Assembly (NCBI GenBank): GCA_032654645.1
Contig: JAULAW010000011.1
Span: 1-64,000, forward strand
Origin: CAITJF01 sp032654645
Lineage (GTDB): Bacteria; Pseudomonadota; Gammaproteobacteria; Burkholderiales; Gallionellaceae
Direction of reading: 5' to 3'
DNA: 64,000 nt
Part shown: positions 53,971 through 62,601 of the stretch, in pieces
How positions within the stretch are numbered: position 1 is the first letter of the stretch
How the letters are laid out: every line of letters starts with the position of its first letter
Position numbers and translations under genes: made by a program
Notes under the pieces: model-generated
What the model was told of the DNA's origin: nothing
Databases searched by the model: none
The model's input: only the letters and a program-made list of their open reading frames with translations

Positions 53971-54491
53971 GCTCTCGCTCCTCCTGTCTTTTACGCATCC
54001 ACTTTCCTACCACCCTTCCCTAGTCGCGGCTTTGCTTTCCGCGCTTTCCGGGCTGCCTCTGCATCGGGTTAGGCTCGAATTTCTTCCGACACTTTCCTCG
54101 CCAGTTTCCCGGCTTTGTTGGCCTTGCCTCGCTCTTCAGCCCTGCGGTACTACGGAGGCTCTGACTCCTGTCCCCCTTCACCTGGGAGCAGGTCTCCCCG
54201 CTTATCTCACGCAAACTTCCCGGCATTCCGCCTCCAACCACATGGGTGACCCAAATGTCGCTTTGCACGCCATTCCTTCCAGCGCATCTGGTGTATTTCA
54301 GGCTTCGCCACGAACGAGCAGGCTCGCCGTCACTCCCCGCCGAATCGAGTTCACTTTATTACGGACTGCCAGTTCGCTTCCGGTTGCTCCCCACCCCGCC
54401 TCTCGACGACGCAGTTACCTTCGGCTACGAAGTTTTGGCTTACTCCGACACGGACTTCCACCGTGCAGTTTGCGCGCCTTCACGGGCGCAC
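53428..54491 (-). mobile_element. Group II intron, 3'-truncated
   Basis: The 5' end on the reverse strand reads GTGCGCCCGTGAAGG at 54491, in keeping with the GUGYG start of group II introns. A structured region (54491-53971) with typical early-domain sequence (CTGCACGGTGGAAGTCCGTG) runs to the start of the intron-encoded protein. The protein, and thus the intron's 3' half, is lost beyond about 53430. The 5' exon is a palindromic hairpin, as used by class C introns. Confidence 0.8.
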
Positions 54492-54559
54492 TCGTCCCCG
54501 CGTAGGCGGGAACCCAGTCAAATAAAGGCACTGGATCCCCGCCTACGCGGGGATGACGA
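54492..54559. repeat. Palindromic repeat pair, group II intron target
   Basis: TCGTCCCCGCGTAGGCGGG and CCCCGCCTACGCGGGGATGA are inverted arms of a long hairpin separated by a short spacer. The group II intron starts directly at its left edge. The same palindrome design is seen at 18695-18720. Confidence 0.75.
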
Positions 54560-54763
54560 ATTAATCCGTGTTTCCTTAGAGGTTTCCTTAAAACCTTTAG
54601 CCGACCCGTTGAGCGAGCGCATTCGCAAGCACACGCATGCCCGAGGCAACCTGCATGTTTTAGGGAGCAGAAATCCCGCAACACCGGCTGCTTGCTATAA
54701 CTCTGTAAAGTGTCGTAGAATTCGCGCCCTTTGGCATTTGCTAACAAAAAAACAGGTTCGACT

Positions 54764-55018
54764 ATGGTTATCATTCGGTTTTCACGCGGCGGCTCCAAGA
54801 ACCGCCCATTCTTTAATGTGGTTGTGGCTGATTCGCGCAATCGCCGCGATGGCAGGTTTATCGAGCGCATCGGTTTTTACAACCCGATTGCCCCGGAAGG
54901 CCCGGACGGCATGCGCATTCAGCTTGATCGGGTGACGCACTGGCAAGAAAAGGGCGCGCAACTGAGCGATGCCGTCGCCAAGCTGGTCAAGCGCGCTGGT
55001 GCCGCAGCAAAAGCATAA
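54764..55018 (+). CDS. rpsP: 30S ribosomal protein S16
   Basis: S16 stabilises the 30S subunit. The 84-residue protein reads MVIIRFSRGGSKNRPFFNVV, then DSRNRRDGRFIERIGFYNP, then LDRVTHWQEKGAQLSD. This matches bacterial S16 throughout. I chose ATG 54764, with AGG before it, as the family starts there. It opens the rpsP-rimM-trmD-rplS operon, as in most bacteria. Confidence 0.96.
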   Translation: MVIIRFSRGGSKNRPFFNVVVADSRNRRDGRFIERIGFYNPIAPEGPDGMRIQLDRVTHWQEKGAQLSDAVAKLVKRAGAAAKA

Positions 55019-55031
55019 CGAACCAGACCCC

Positions 55032-55538
55032 ATGGTAATCATGGGGCGTGTGGCGGGTGCGCAGGGCATACTCGGTTGGGTGAAACTTAAAACTTACACC
55101 GAGTTCATGGACGGTCTTGTCGAATTTCCTGTCTGGTGGCTGGGGGATGAAAAGCATCCTTGGCGCGAAGTTGGCGTGGAAAAATTTGCTGTGCAAAGCA
55201 AAGGCCTGATCGCCAAGTTTCCGGGCTGTAACGACCGAACCGCCGCTGAAAAATACAAGGGCTTGCTGGTGGCAGTGCCGCGCAGCAGCTTGCCACAACA
55301 GCTTGAAGATGAGTATTACTGGTCTGACTTGATCGGGCTTGCGGTGGTCAACCTCGCAGGCGAAAGTTTGGGGACGGTGGACAACCTGATGGATACCGGC
55401 GCCAATCAGGTGCTGTGTGTGCGGGGTGAGAGCGGTGAGTTGTTGATTCCGTTCATCGCCAGCGCAATCAAGCAAGTGAGCCTGGCGGAAAAAGTAATAC
55501 GTGTTGACTGGGCCGCCGATTGGGCAGAAAAACACTGA
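55032..55538 (+). CDS. rimM: 16S rRNA processing protein RimM
   Basis: RimM helps late 30S maturation by binding S19. The 168-residue protein has the N-terminal barrel MGRVAGAQGILGWVKLKTYT and the PRC-barrel part DEYYWSDLIGLAVVNLAGES, GTVDNLMDTGANQVLCVRG, ELLIPFIASAIKQVSLAEK. ATG 55032 is the natural start by family comparison. A GTG 33 bases upstream inside rpsP also keeps the frame. It is followed by trmD after 16 bases. Confidence 0.95.
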   Translation: MVIMGRVAGAQGILGWVKLKTYTEFMDGLVEFPVWWLGDEKHPWREVGVEKFAVQSKGLIAKFPGCNDRTAAEKYKGLLVAVPRSSLPQQLEDEYYWSDLIGLAVVNLAGESLGTVDNLMDTGANQVLCVRGESGELLIPFIASAIKQVSLAEKVIRVDWAADWAEKH

Positions 55539-55554
55539 GTGCAAGCGCCTGAAG

Positions 55555-56352
55555 ATGCGGTTTGATGTCATCACCTTGTTCCCCGAAATGTTCGACGCGA
55601 TCACGCAATATGGCGTAACGCGGCGCGCGGCGGAGCAGGGCAAGTTTGTGTTGCAGACGTGGAACCCGCGCGATTTCACCAACGACAACTACCGCACCGT
55701 GGATGATCGCCCTTACGGTGGCGGCCCCGGGATGGTGATGCTGGCGGAACCGCTGGCTCAGGCGATCAGCGCGGCGCGGCAAAGCCAAGCGCAAACCGGT
55801 GTGGTCAAGAGTTGTGTGATACACCTATCGCCGCAAGGCAAGCCACTCAACCACGAAGTGGTGAAGGAATTGCTGGCACGCGACGAAGGATTGATTTTGT
55901 TGGCGAGCCGTTACGAAGGCGTGGATGAACGCCTGATTCGGCGGCATGTGGATGAAGAGCTTTCCATTGGGGACTATGTTATTTCCGGCGGCGAGTTGGC
56001 AGCGATGGTACTGATAGACAGCCTGGTGCGGCAAATTCCCGGAGTGCTGGGTGATGCCGAATCGGCGCAACAAGATTCCTTCGTACAAGGGTTGCTGGAT
56101 TGTCCGCACTACACGCGCCCTGAAGAATTTGAAGGCGATGGCGTTCCGGAAGTATTGCTGTCCGGGCACCATGCCGAAATAGAAAAGTGGCGGTTGAAAC
56201 AGGCGCTTGGACGCACCTGGGAACGCCGCCCTGATTTGCTGGCACAGCGCCAGTTAACAAAACAGGAAGCTCGGCTACTGGCTGAGTACCAGCAGGAACA
56301 AGCTTCCGTACAACAAGAGGAAATGCAAAATGGATCTGATCAAGCAGCTTGA
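55555..56352 (+). CDS. trmD: tRNA (guanine-N1)-methyltransferase
   Basis: TrmD adds N1-methyl to G37 of tRNA. The 265-residue SPOUT enzyme begins MRFDVITLFPEMFDAITQYG. It has DDRPYGGGPGMVMLAEPLAQ, with the catalytic Asp region, SRYEGVDERLIRRHVDEEL, and DYVISGGELAAMVLIDSLVR with the knot for SAM. I chose ATG 55555. The end overlaps the rplS start by 23 bases. Confidence 0.97.
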   Translation: MRFDVITLFPEMFDAITQYGVTRRAAEQGKFVLQTWNPRDFTNDNYRTVDDRPYGGGPGMVMLAEPLAQAISAARQSQAQTGVVKSCVIHLSPQGKPLNHEVVKELLARDEGLILLASRYEGVDERLIRRHVDEELSIGDYVISGGELAAMVLIDSLVRQIPGVLGDAESAQQDSFVQGLLDCPHYTRPEEFEGDGVPEVLLSGHHAEIEKWRLKQALGRTWERRPDLLAQRQLTKQEARLLAEYQQEQASVQQEEMQNGSDQAA

Positions 56353-56695
56353 GCAGGAAGAAATCGCCCGCATGGGTAAAACCATCCCTTCTTTCGCCCC
56401 CGGCGACACGGTCATCGTCAATGTGAACGTGGTGGAAGGCGAGCGCAAACGTGTGCAGGCTTATGAAGGCGTAGTGATTGCCAAGCGTAACCGGGGCTTG
56501 AACTCTTCTTTCATCGTGCGCAAGATTTCCGCTGGCGAAGGCGTGGAACGCACCTTCCAGACCTATTCCCCATCTGTCGCCAGCATCGAACTGAAGCGCC
56601 GTGGCGATGTGCGCCGCGCCAAGTTGTACTACCTGCGTGAACGTTCCGGCAAGTCGGCCCGTATCAAGGAAAAACTGGTAGCGCGTTCGGCATAG
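56330..56695 (+). CDS. rplS: 50S ribosomal protein L19
   Basis: L19 lies at the 30S-50S interface. The 121-residue protein has MDLIKQLEQEEIARMGKTIP, FAPGDTVIVNVNVVEGERKR and VQAYEGVVIAKRNRGLNSSF, with YYLRERSGKSARIKEKL at the end, all typical. It starts within the last codons of trmD (23-base overlap) behind AGAGGAAA, so translation is coupled. It closes the four-gene run. A hairpin terminator follows. Confidence 0.97.
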   Translation: MDLIKQLEQEEIARMGKTIPSFAPGDTVIVNVNVVEGERKRVQAYEGVVIAKRNRGLNSSFIVRKISAGEGVERTFQTYSPSVASIELKRRGDVRRAKLYYLRERSGKSARIKEKLVARSA

Positions 56696-56721
56696 CAAAT
56701 TCGCACAGTCGATGGATCGCA

Positions 56722-56747
56722 AAATGGGGAGCTTGGTCTCCCCATTT
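56722..56747 (+). terminator. Terminator of the rpsP-rplS operon
   Basis: AAATGGGGAG and CTCCCCATTT form a long stem around a short loop at 27 bases past the rplS stop. The sequence after it has few T's, so the hairpin may work by itself or with Rho. Confidence 0.6.
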
Positions 56748-56813
56748 GCATTGGTGGTTTGCGTTATGATTGCCCTATCAAACTAGATTCTCCATGAGAA
56801 TCGTCACGCCGTT

Positions 56814-56873
56814 GTAGGAGCGTAGATTGCTGCGCGATGACGAGCCATCGCCCGATGAATCGGGCTCCTACAC
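56814..56873. repeat. GTAGGAGC-type palindromic repeat, second copy
   Basis: GTAGGAGCGTAGATTGCTGC opens and GATGAATCGGGCTCCTAC closes the element. This is the same two-hairpin design as 34648-34710 but with diverged inner sequence. It lies after rplS. Confidence 0.75.
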
Positions 56874-56907
56874 AGAAAAGGCTGGCCTTACAAACCTAAT
56901 GAATAAT

Positions 56908-57094
56908 CCTAGATTCCTCAGTTGAGAATGAATAATTTACAGGGGAAGCAACATGGGCACGCTTCTCCCTCACCCCAACCCCTCTCCCCGAGGGAGAGGG
57001 GTTTTGCTCCCTTCCCCCTCGGGGGAAGGGCTGGGGGTGAGGGTTTGCCCCCTGTCGGTTTATTTTCAACTGAGGTTTTCAGGATAATCTAGGA
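56908..57094. repeat. Nested palindromes upstream of ogt
   Basis: The outer arms CCTAGATTCCTCAGTTGAGA and TCAACTGAGG...AATCTAGG enclose an inner GC-rich double palindrome at 56968-57043 (GGGGGTGAGGG end). The inner part is a member of the family also found in rlmI. The nesting suggests that one repeat inserted into another. Confidence 0.6.
56968..57043. repeat. GC-rich double palindrome, copy 2
   Basis: CCCTCTCCCCGAGGGAGAGG-like and CCCTTCCCCCTCGGGGGAAGG stand side by side, flanked by CCCTCACCCC and GGGGGTGAGGG arms. Same layout as 2825-2904 and 60803-60888. Confidence 0.75.
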
Positions 57095-57109
57095 TCAAGG
57101 GGTTTTACT

Positions 57110-57583
57110 TTGCAAGCCATTCCGCTTTACCAGGCAATACTTGCCGTGCCATTCGGTGTGCTCGGCATCCGCTGTGATACGGATGCGCTCACCGGCATCG
57201 AGTTCCTTGCGCCGGATACTGCGCCGTGCGCACCGCGCAGTGCATTGGCAAAAATGGTATGCGAGCAACTCTCAGCCTATTTAGACAATCCGGATTTTCA
57301 GTTCACTCTTCCGCTCAAGCTCAACGGCACGGCACATCAAACCAAAGTATGGCAGGCGATCTGCGCCATTCCGCGCGGGAAAACGCGCAGCTACGGTGAA
57401 TTGGCGAAAGATCTGCAATCGTGTGCACAAGCCGTCGGCCAAGCCTGTGGAGCCAACCCCATCCCCATCGTCATCCCGTGTCACCGCGTGGTAGGCAAGG
57501 CCGGGCTGGGCGGCTTCATGCATCACAGCGGCGGTTACGCGCTGGATATAAAACGCTGGTTGCTGGTACATGAAAAACGCTAA
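57110..57583 (+). CDS. ogt: Methylated-DNA-protein-cysteine methyltransferase
   Basis: This DNA repair protein removes O6-alkyl groups from guanine onto its own cysteine. The 157-residue protein has the active site IPCHRVVG (C124) and AHQTKVWQAICAIPRGKTRS as the DNA-binding segment. The only fitting start is TTG 57110, preceded by AAGG, so weak translation is expected. It overlaps xerD by 14 bases at its end. Confidence 0.9.
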   Translation: MQAIPLYQAILAVPFGVLGIRCDTDALTGIEFLAPDTAPCAPRSALAKMVCEQLSAYLDNPDFQFTLPLKLNGTAHQTKVWQAICAIPRGKTRSYGELAKDLQSCAQAVGQACGANPIPIVIPCHRVVGKAGLGGFMHHSGGYALDIKRWLLVHEKR

Positions 57584-58466
57584 CATTCTTGACGAATTCT
57601 GCGACAGCCTGTGGCTGGAAGACGGCCTGTCGCGCAACACGCTGGAAGGCTACCGGCGCGACTTGCATAAATTTTCTGCCTGGCTGGAAAAGCAGCGCGG
57701 CGAGTCGCTGTTGCAGGCCACGCATGCCGACATTCAAGGCTTCCTCGCGCATCTGGTCAGCGAGCAGAAAGCCAAGGCCACCTCGACCTCACGCGCTATC
57801 TCCAGCCTCAAGCGCCTGTTCCGCTATCTGCTGCGGCAGAATAAAGTGTCCGCCGACCCCACGCTGCAAATCGCCACGCCCAAGCTGCCGCGCAGCTTGC
57901 CCAAGAGCCTGACCGAACAGGATGTCGAACAACTGCTCAACGCGCCGGATGTGGATACCCCATTGGGCATGCGCGACCGTACCATGTTTGAGGTGCTGTA
58001 TGCCACCGGCTTGCGCGTGTCGGAACTGGTGACCTTGCGCATCGCGCAAGTGAGCATGGATATGGGCGTGGTGCGCGTAATGGGCAAAGGCAGCAAAGAA
58101 CGCCTCGTGCCGCTGGGTGAAGAAGCACTGGACTGGCTGCGCCGCTATCTGGCGGAAGGACGCGCGGTGCTGCTGGCGGGAAAGGTGAGCGATGCGCTTT
58201 TTGTCACCGCACGTGCCACAGCCATGACGCGGCAAATGTTCTGGTATCTCATCAAGCGCCATGCCAAAAGTGGCGGGTTAAACAAATCACTCTCGCCGCA
58301 TACCCTGCGCCACGCCTTTGCCACACACCTGCTCAACCACGGCGCTGATTTGCGCGTGGTGCAATTGCTGCTCGGCCACACCGATATTTCCACCACGCAG
58401 ATTTATACCCATGTTGCGCGGGAACGGCTAAAACAGTTGCATGCGAAGCATCATCCGAGGGGGTGA
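57570..58466 (+). CDS. xerD: Tyrosine recombinase XerD
   Basis: XerD acts with XerC at dif and is activated by FtsK. The 298-residue protein has the N-terminal core-binding domain (about 5-105) and the catalytic set R149 (ATGLRVSELV), K173 (GKGSKER), H244 and R247 (PHTLRHAFATH), H270 (LLLGHTD) and Y279 (TTQIYTH). It is distinct from XerC at 2941 but a clear sister. The start at 57570 overlaps the end of ogt, so the two are translated together. Confidence 0.95.
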   Translation: MKNANILDEFCDSLWLEDGLSRNTLEGYRRDLHKFSAWLEKQRGESLLQATHADIQGFLAHLVSEQKAKATSTSRAISSLKRLFRYLLRQNKVSADPTLQIATPKLPRSLPKSLTEQDVEQLLNAPDVDTPLGMRDRTMFEVLYATGLRVSELVTLRIAQVSMDMGVVRVMGKGSKERLVPLGEEALDWLRRYLAEGRAVLLAGKVSDALFVTARATAMTRQMFWYLIKRHAKSGGLNKSLSPHTLRHAFATHLLNHGADLRVVQLLLGHTDISTTQIYTHVARERLKQLHAKHHPRG

Positions 58467-58595
58467 TGCGTATTACGCCGGGAAAATGTTTCGACTGTTG
58501 GCACACAGAGCTAAAGCTTGCGCATTTACCTTACCTCCCCCATAAGATATGCTTGGTCACGAAAATCTCTTGGCAAACATTTCGCAAGCCACGCC

Positions 58596-60032
58596 ATGTT
58601 CAAACCCAGCCCCATAGAGACCGACCACACTCTCGAACCCAAGGTGGTATTTCTCAACAGCGTCTTTCTGTTTGCCGGAATCGTGGCTTTCGGAATGGGC
58701 TTCTTCCGCTGGCAGTCCAGTGTGGTCATGGGTTCGATCGATTTCGTATTTTCGTTATGCAGCTTCGCTCTGGTTTATTACCTCAACAACCACAAGGAAC
58801 GTGTTGCGGCCATCAGCTCGGTCGCGCTTGCGCTTTCATACTGCCTGTTTACCGCCATCTACCTGTTGGCTCCCTATAACACGACGCGCGTTTCACTGTT
58901 TTTCCTCTTGTTAGCCTCAGCCTTCTTCCTGAAGGGAAGGCAAGTCGGGCTCGCCTGGCTGATTATCATTCTCCTGACCATCGCGATCGGACACTTTCTG
59001 CCCGGTTTCGACACCGCCTATTCCCGCATCGATATCGTTACCACCTGCCTGTATTTGATGGCGTTGTTCTTCATTTTTATCAACTACGAAAAATTCAAAG
59101 AAAAGGTCAATGAGCGTGATCGGGAGAAAGAAGTGCTGCGCCTGAGCGAGGAACGTTTTCGCACAATGGTCGAAAACGGTAACGACATTATCAGCATCAT
59201 TTCCGATACAGGCACCGTGCGCTTCATCTCGCCTTCCATCGAATCCGTATTGGGTTTCGCGCCCGGTGAAATAGTCAACAAGAACGTCAACGAGTTGGTT
59301 CACCCCGACGAACAACAGAAAGTCGCCACGGCATTAACCGATGCACTGGCTCATCCCGGCGGAGAAACGCTGGAGCAATATGAATTTCGCATGAAGCACA
59401 AGGACGGTAGTTACCGCGACATCGAGATGGTCGGCTGCAATCTGATCGGCAATCCGGTGATCGGCGGCATCGTGCTGAACGGGCGCGACATCACCGAACG
59501 CAAGCAACTGGAAGGCGAGCTGAAGCGCCGGGCGCACATTGATGTGCTGACCGGTCTCAATAACCGGCGCTATTTCTTCGAGCTGGCGGAACAGGAGCTG
59601 GCGCGCGCCAAACGGCATGGAGCGCCGCTCCAGGCGCTGATGCTGGATGTGGACCACTTCAAGTTGGTTAACGATACCTATGGTCACCATGCCGGCGACA
59701 GGGTGTTGCAGAAGCTGAGCGAAATTTGTGTCCAAACCTTGCGCGAAATTGACTTACTAGGGCGCATCGGCGGCGAAGAATTCGCCATCCTGTTGCCGGA
59801 AACCAAAGGCGAGCAAGCGCTGGAGGTGGCGGAGCGGCTGCGGCTGGCCGTTGCTGTTGCGACCGTGCCGCTCGAACAGGGTGATTCCATTCACTTCACG
59901 GTTTCGATCGGGGTAGCCCGGTTTGTGGCAACGGATACAAAGATTGAGGATATGTTCAAGCGCGCCGACACGGCCTTGTATGCGGCTAAAAACGCGGGGC
60001 GCAACCGGGTTTGCGGCGAAGAAATTGGCTGA
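58596..60032 (+). CDS. Membrane PAS-GGDEF diguanylate cyclase
   Basis: This diguanylate cyclase of 478 residues has an N-terminal membrane region with about six hydrophobic segments (15-175, such as LAWLIIILLTIAIGHFLPGF). A PAS domain follows (about 205-325, ENGNDIISIISDTGTVRFIS), then a GGDEF domain (about 335-475). The active motif is GGEEF in LGRIGGEEFAIL, and the inhibitory site REID lies five residues ahead, so product control is expected. I chose ATG 58596 because the N-terminal hydrophobic region begins shortly after. The upstream TTG has no ribosome binding site. It would raise c-di-GMP in response to an unknown signal. Confidence 0.88.
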   Translation: MFKPSPIETDHTLEPKVVFLNSVFLFAGIVAFGMGFFRWQSSVVMGSIDFVFSLCSFALVYYLNNHKERVAAISSVALALSYCLFTAIYLLAPYNTTRVSLFFLLLASAFFLKGRQVGLAWLIIILLTIAIGHFLPGFDTAYSRIDIVTTCLYLMALFFIFINYEKFKEKVNERDREKEVLRLSEERFRTMVENGNDIISIISDTGTVRFISPSIESVLGFAPGEIVNKNVNELVHPDEQQKVATALTDALAHPGGETLEQYEFRMKHKDGSYRDIEMVGCNLIGNPVIGGIVLNGRDITERKQLEGELKRRAHIDVLTGLNNRRYFFELAEQELARAKRHGAPLQALMLDVDHFKLVNDTYGHHAGDRVLQKLSEICVQTLREIDLLGRIGGEEFAILLPETKGEQALEVAERLRLAVAVATVPLEQGDSIHFTVSIGVARFVATDTKIEDMFKRADTALYAAKNAGRNRVCGEEIG

Positions 60033-60162
60033 CTCCGTATTTCCATCACTCACCCTTAAACCGGACATATTACGTGCTACAGAACCGGGCTTTTCATTTG
60101 CTCTCTACATTCGGCAAATCGCGAAATTGTTAAGCACCCCTCAGAGGGTTACAATAGCGCCC

Positions 60163-60723
60163 ATGTCGCAACTCGATCTCAGCCATCATTTCCTTATCGC
60201 TATGCCCGCCATGGCGGATTCTGTTTTTGCCAAGTCGCTCACCTACATTTGTGAGCACAATGAGCAGGGCGCATTGGGTATCATTGTAAACCGCCCGATC
60301 AATCTCACCTTGGGCGAGCTGTTCGCGCAAATCAAGGTTCCGCTGGAACAGCCCAAGTTTAAAAATTTACCGGTGCATTTCGGCGGCCCGGTGCAGACCG
60401 AGCGTGGCTTCGTGTTGCACGACACTCAGGGAAATTGGCAGTCCACTCTGCGCATTAACGACAAGCTGGCGCTTACCACCTCCAAAGATATTCTCGAAGC
60501 GGTCGGCGAAGGACTGGGGCCGCACAGCCTGCTGGTAACCCTGGGCTATGCCGGGTGGGCGCAGGGACAATTGGAACATGAGCTGTCGCAAAATGCCTGG
60601 CTCAGCGTGTCAGCCTCTGAACATATCCTGTTCGAATTGCCTGCGGAAGAGCGCCTGCCTGCTGCGATGGCGCTGCTGGGCGTGGATTATGCGTCACTCT
60701 CTGAGGAAGCGGGGCATGCCTGA
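60163..60723 (+). CDS. yqgE: UPF0301/YqgE-family (AlgH-like) protein
   Basis: This is a conserved 186-residue protein of the YqgE/AlgH family. It begins LDLSHHFLIAMPAMADSVFA and continues SLTYICEHNEQGALGIIVNR, PVHFGGPVQTERGFVLHD and LLVTLGYAGWAQGQLEHELS, the family pattern. Its function is not settled. I chose ATG 60163 as the family's normal start. It often neighbours ruvX, which is absent here. Confidence 0.93.
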   Translation: MSQLDLSHHFLIAMPAMADSVFAKSLTYICEHNEQGALGIIVNRPINLTLGELFAQIKVPLEQPKFKNLPVHFGGPVQTERGFVLHDTQGNWQSTLRINDKLALTTSKDILEAVGEGLGPHSLLVTLGYAGWAQGQLEHELSQNAWLSVSASEHILFELPAEERLPAAMALLGVDYASLSEEAGHA

Positions 60724-61002
60724 TTCAAAATACAATATGCTCTAAGGGCGCAGGAAATTACCAAATACCACTTATAAATTACGTTACATAAGCCAAAACA
60801 AAACCCATCCCCACCCCAACCCTCCCCTTGAAGGGGAGGGAGTATAGTTCCTCCCCCTTCAAGGGGAAGGTTAGGAGGGAGATGGGGTGATGTTGGTGGC
60901 ATGATTAACGGTATTTTTAGAATTTCCATTTCCCTAAACGGTTCTCAGAGCGCTGTGGCCCCCTGAACAGCGAAGGCGCGCGTCAACTTATGAAACATCC
61001 GG
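60724..61002. other. Intergenic region with repeat
   Basis: This region lies between the convergent yqgE and phosphoesterase genes. It includes the GC-rich double palindrome at 60803-60888. No other gene is seen. It could hold a terminator, as the palindromes might stop transcription from both sides, but no T-tract is visible. Confidence 0.4.
60803..60888. repeat. GC-rich double palindrome, copy 3
   Basis: CTCCCCTTGAAGGGGAG and CCCCCTTCAAGGGG-like hairpins stand in a row, with CCCATCCCC and GGAGATGGGG at the outer ends. Same design as the repeats at 2825 and 56968, though the inner sequence has changed. Confidence 0.75.
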
Positions 61003-61869
61003 TTAACGTGTTGATGATTTGACCTGCTGGCTTACCGGGCTTGGCCTGCTCTCCTGCCACACCCCGCCAACCGGCGCTGCCTGAGCGCTTTCACCCACAT
61101 AAGGCAGGCCGTAACTTTCTTCGATAGTGCGCAAAATATTGTAGTGGTTGATGCGTTGCGCGCTACTGCCGTGCTTGACCATCGGCCCGACGAACAGGGT
61201 GGCGACGCGGTTGTCCGCCGAACCATCGTCCTCATCCCAAGTGACGATGAGCAGGCTGTTATGCGTCATCGCCCATTGCGCGTAAGGCCCGATATTTTTC
61301 GCCAGCCAGGCATCACCTTGCGCCACGCTGCCGTCGTGCATGTCGTTGCGCTGGTCTGGCACCACCAGCGCCACCGTGGGCAATTTCTTGAAATCTTGCG
61401 GGAATGCGCTGAACGGTTGGTTGAGCGCGACGAGCTCTTTCCAGTTCGCCACCGGGTTGTGCTTGCGCTGATACGCGCCATAGACGCAGCCCTCGAAACC
61501 GGCTTGCGGCATGGATTCGGCGTAACTGGCGAAGCTCAGTCCCTTTTCCAGCAGCGCGCCGGCGAGGTTGGCTCCGCTCAGTTCCAGCGGACAGGCGTTG
61601 CTGCTTATGCCGCGCGTGGAGCCGGAAAACAGGGCAAGGTAATTCGGCTGGCTGGGGTGGGTGACGCCATAGGATAGCGTGAACAGCGCGCCGCGCCCGG
61701 CCAGCGCGTTGATGTACGGCGCATCCGGGTTGCCGATGATTTGCGCGAATGATTTATTTTCCTCGACCACGATCACGATGTGATCCGGGCGAGGCAATGG
61801 CTGCGCTTCCGCTGGAGAGATATACCATACCAGCAGAAGCGCCAGGCAACGCAGCACAAAGTAACTCAT
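61003..61869 (-). CDS. Secreted phosphoesterase (PF04185-type)
   Basis: This secreted enzyme of 288 residues belongs to the phosphoesterase family that includes phospholipase C and acid phosphatases. A signal peptide (ALLLVWYISPAEAQ) ends near residue 22. HIVIVVEENKSFAQIIGN holds the metal-binding Glu-Asn, THPSQPNYLALFSGST the next motif, and LLIVTWDEDDGSADNRVATL the Asp-rich part. It lies beside cytochrome c4 and on the same strand. Substrate is not clear from the sequence. ATG 61869 is chosen as the start just ahead of the signal peptide. Confidence 0.87.
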   Translation of the reverse strand: MSYFVLRCLALLLVWYISPAEAQPLPRPDHIVIVVEENKSFAQIIGNPDAPYINALAGRGALFTLSYGVTHPSQPNYLALFSGSTRGISSNACPLELSGANLAGALLEKGLSFASYAESMPQAGFEGCVYGAYQRKHNPVANWKELVALNQPFSAFPQDFKKLPTVALVVPDQRNDMHDGSVAQGDAWLAKNIGPYAQWAMTHNSLLIVTWDEDDGSADNRVATLFVGPMVKHGSSAQRINHYNILRTIEESYGLPYVGESAQAAPVGGVWQESRPSPVSQQVKSSTR

Positions 61870-61971
61870 GATGTTTGGCGGGAGAAACAAATACAATTGC
61901 AGGGGCGCAAACGAAATGCGCCGTGGTGGGCACGGCGCATTCGTTAGGTTGTGGGGCAAATCAGCAAATAC

Positions 61972-62601
61972 TTACATTCCGGCCACAAACTCCGTCACAG
62001 CGTCAATTTCGGCGGGGGTCATTTTCTTGGCGACACCACCCATCATTCCCGCCGGGTCATTGTGGCGCTCACCGCTACGAAAATCGTTCATCTGTTTCAA
62101 AAGGTAATCTTTTGTTTGCCCGCTGATCACTGGAAAGACATTATTCTGAGCGTCCAGCCCATAGCCGTTTTCACCATGGCAACTACTACAGGCGTACACA
62201 CCGGTGTCCGGATTGCCTTCGTAGAATATAACCTTGCCTTTTGCCACCAGCTCCTTTTTGCCGCCTGGCGCACCCTTCATCCGCTTTTTGCTGGCGAAAT
62301 ACGCAGCGATATCCTTGAGATCCTGCGGTTCGGTCACACCGGCTGCCATACCGGTCATCATCGGATCAACGCGCTTCGATTCCTGATAGTCACGAACTTG
62401 TCTTTCGATATACTTCTGGAACTGCCCCGCCAGATTAGGAAAATTGGGCGCGATACTGATGCCTTCTTCGCCGTGGCAGCCTTGACACGCAGCAGACTTA
62501 TCCTTGCCGGCCTTGGGGTCTCCCTCTGCCGCTTGCGCCGCCGCAATGCTGACCAGAACAACAAGCAACGCGCGGATGCCGAACTTTATTCCTTTAGCCA
62601 T
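61972..62601 (-). CDS. Cytochrome c4 (dihaem)
   Basis: This periplasmic electron carrier of 209 residues has two haem c sites: CQGCH (39-43) and CSSCH (138-142). The signal peptide reads LLVVLVSIAAAQAAEG. Each half has the cytochrome fold with a Met ligand (GMAAGVTEPQDLKDIAAYFA, GVAKKMTPAEIDAVTEF). It probably passes electrons to a terminal oxidase. ATG 62601 is preceded by GGGAGG. It is encoded upstream of the phosphoesterase gene with about 100 bases between. Confidence 0.93.
   Translation of the reverse strand: MAKGIKFGIRALLVVLVSIAAAQAAEGDPKAGKDKSAACQGCHGEEGISIAPNFPNLAGQFQKYIERQVRDYQESKRVDPMMTGMAAGVTEPQDLKDIAAYFASKKRMKGAPGGKKELVAKGKVIFYEGNPDTGVYACSSCHGENGYGLDAQNNVFPVISGQTKDYLLKQMNDFRSGERHNDPAGMMGGVAKKMTPAEIDAVTEFVAGM

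Noticed and set aside
54246..54935. 229-codon forward frame running from the group II intron toward rpsP
   Set aside because: It lies antisense to structured intron RNA and overlaps rpsP in another frame.
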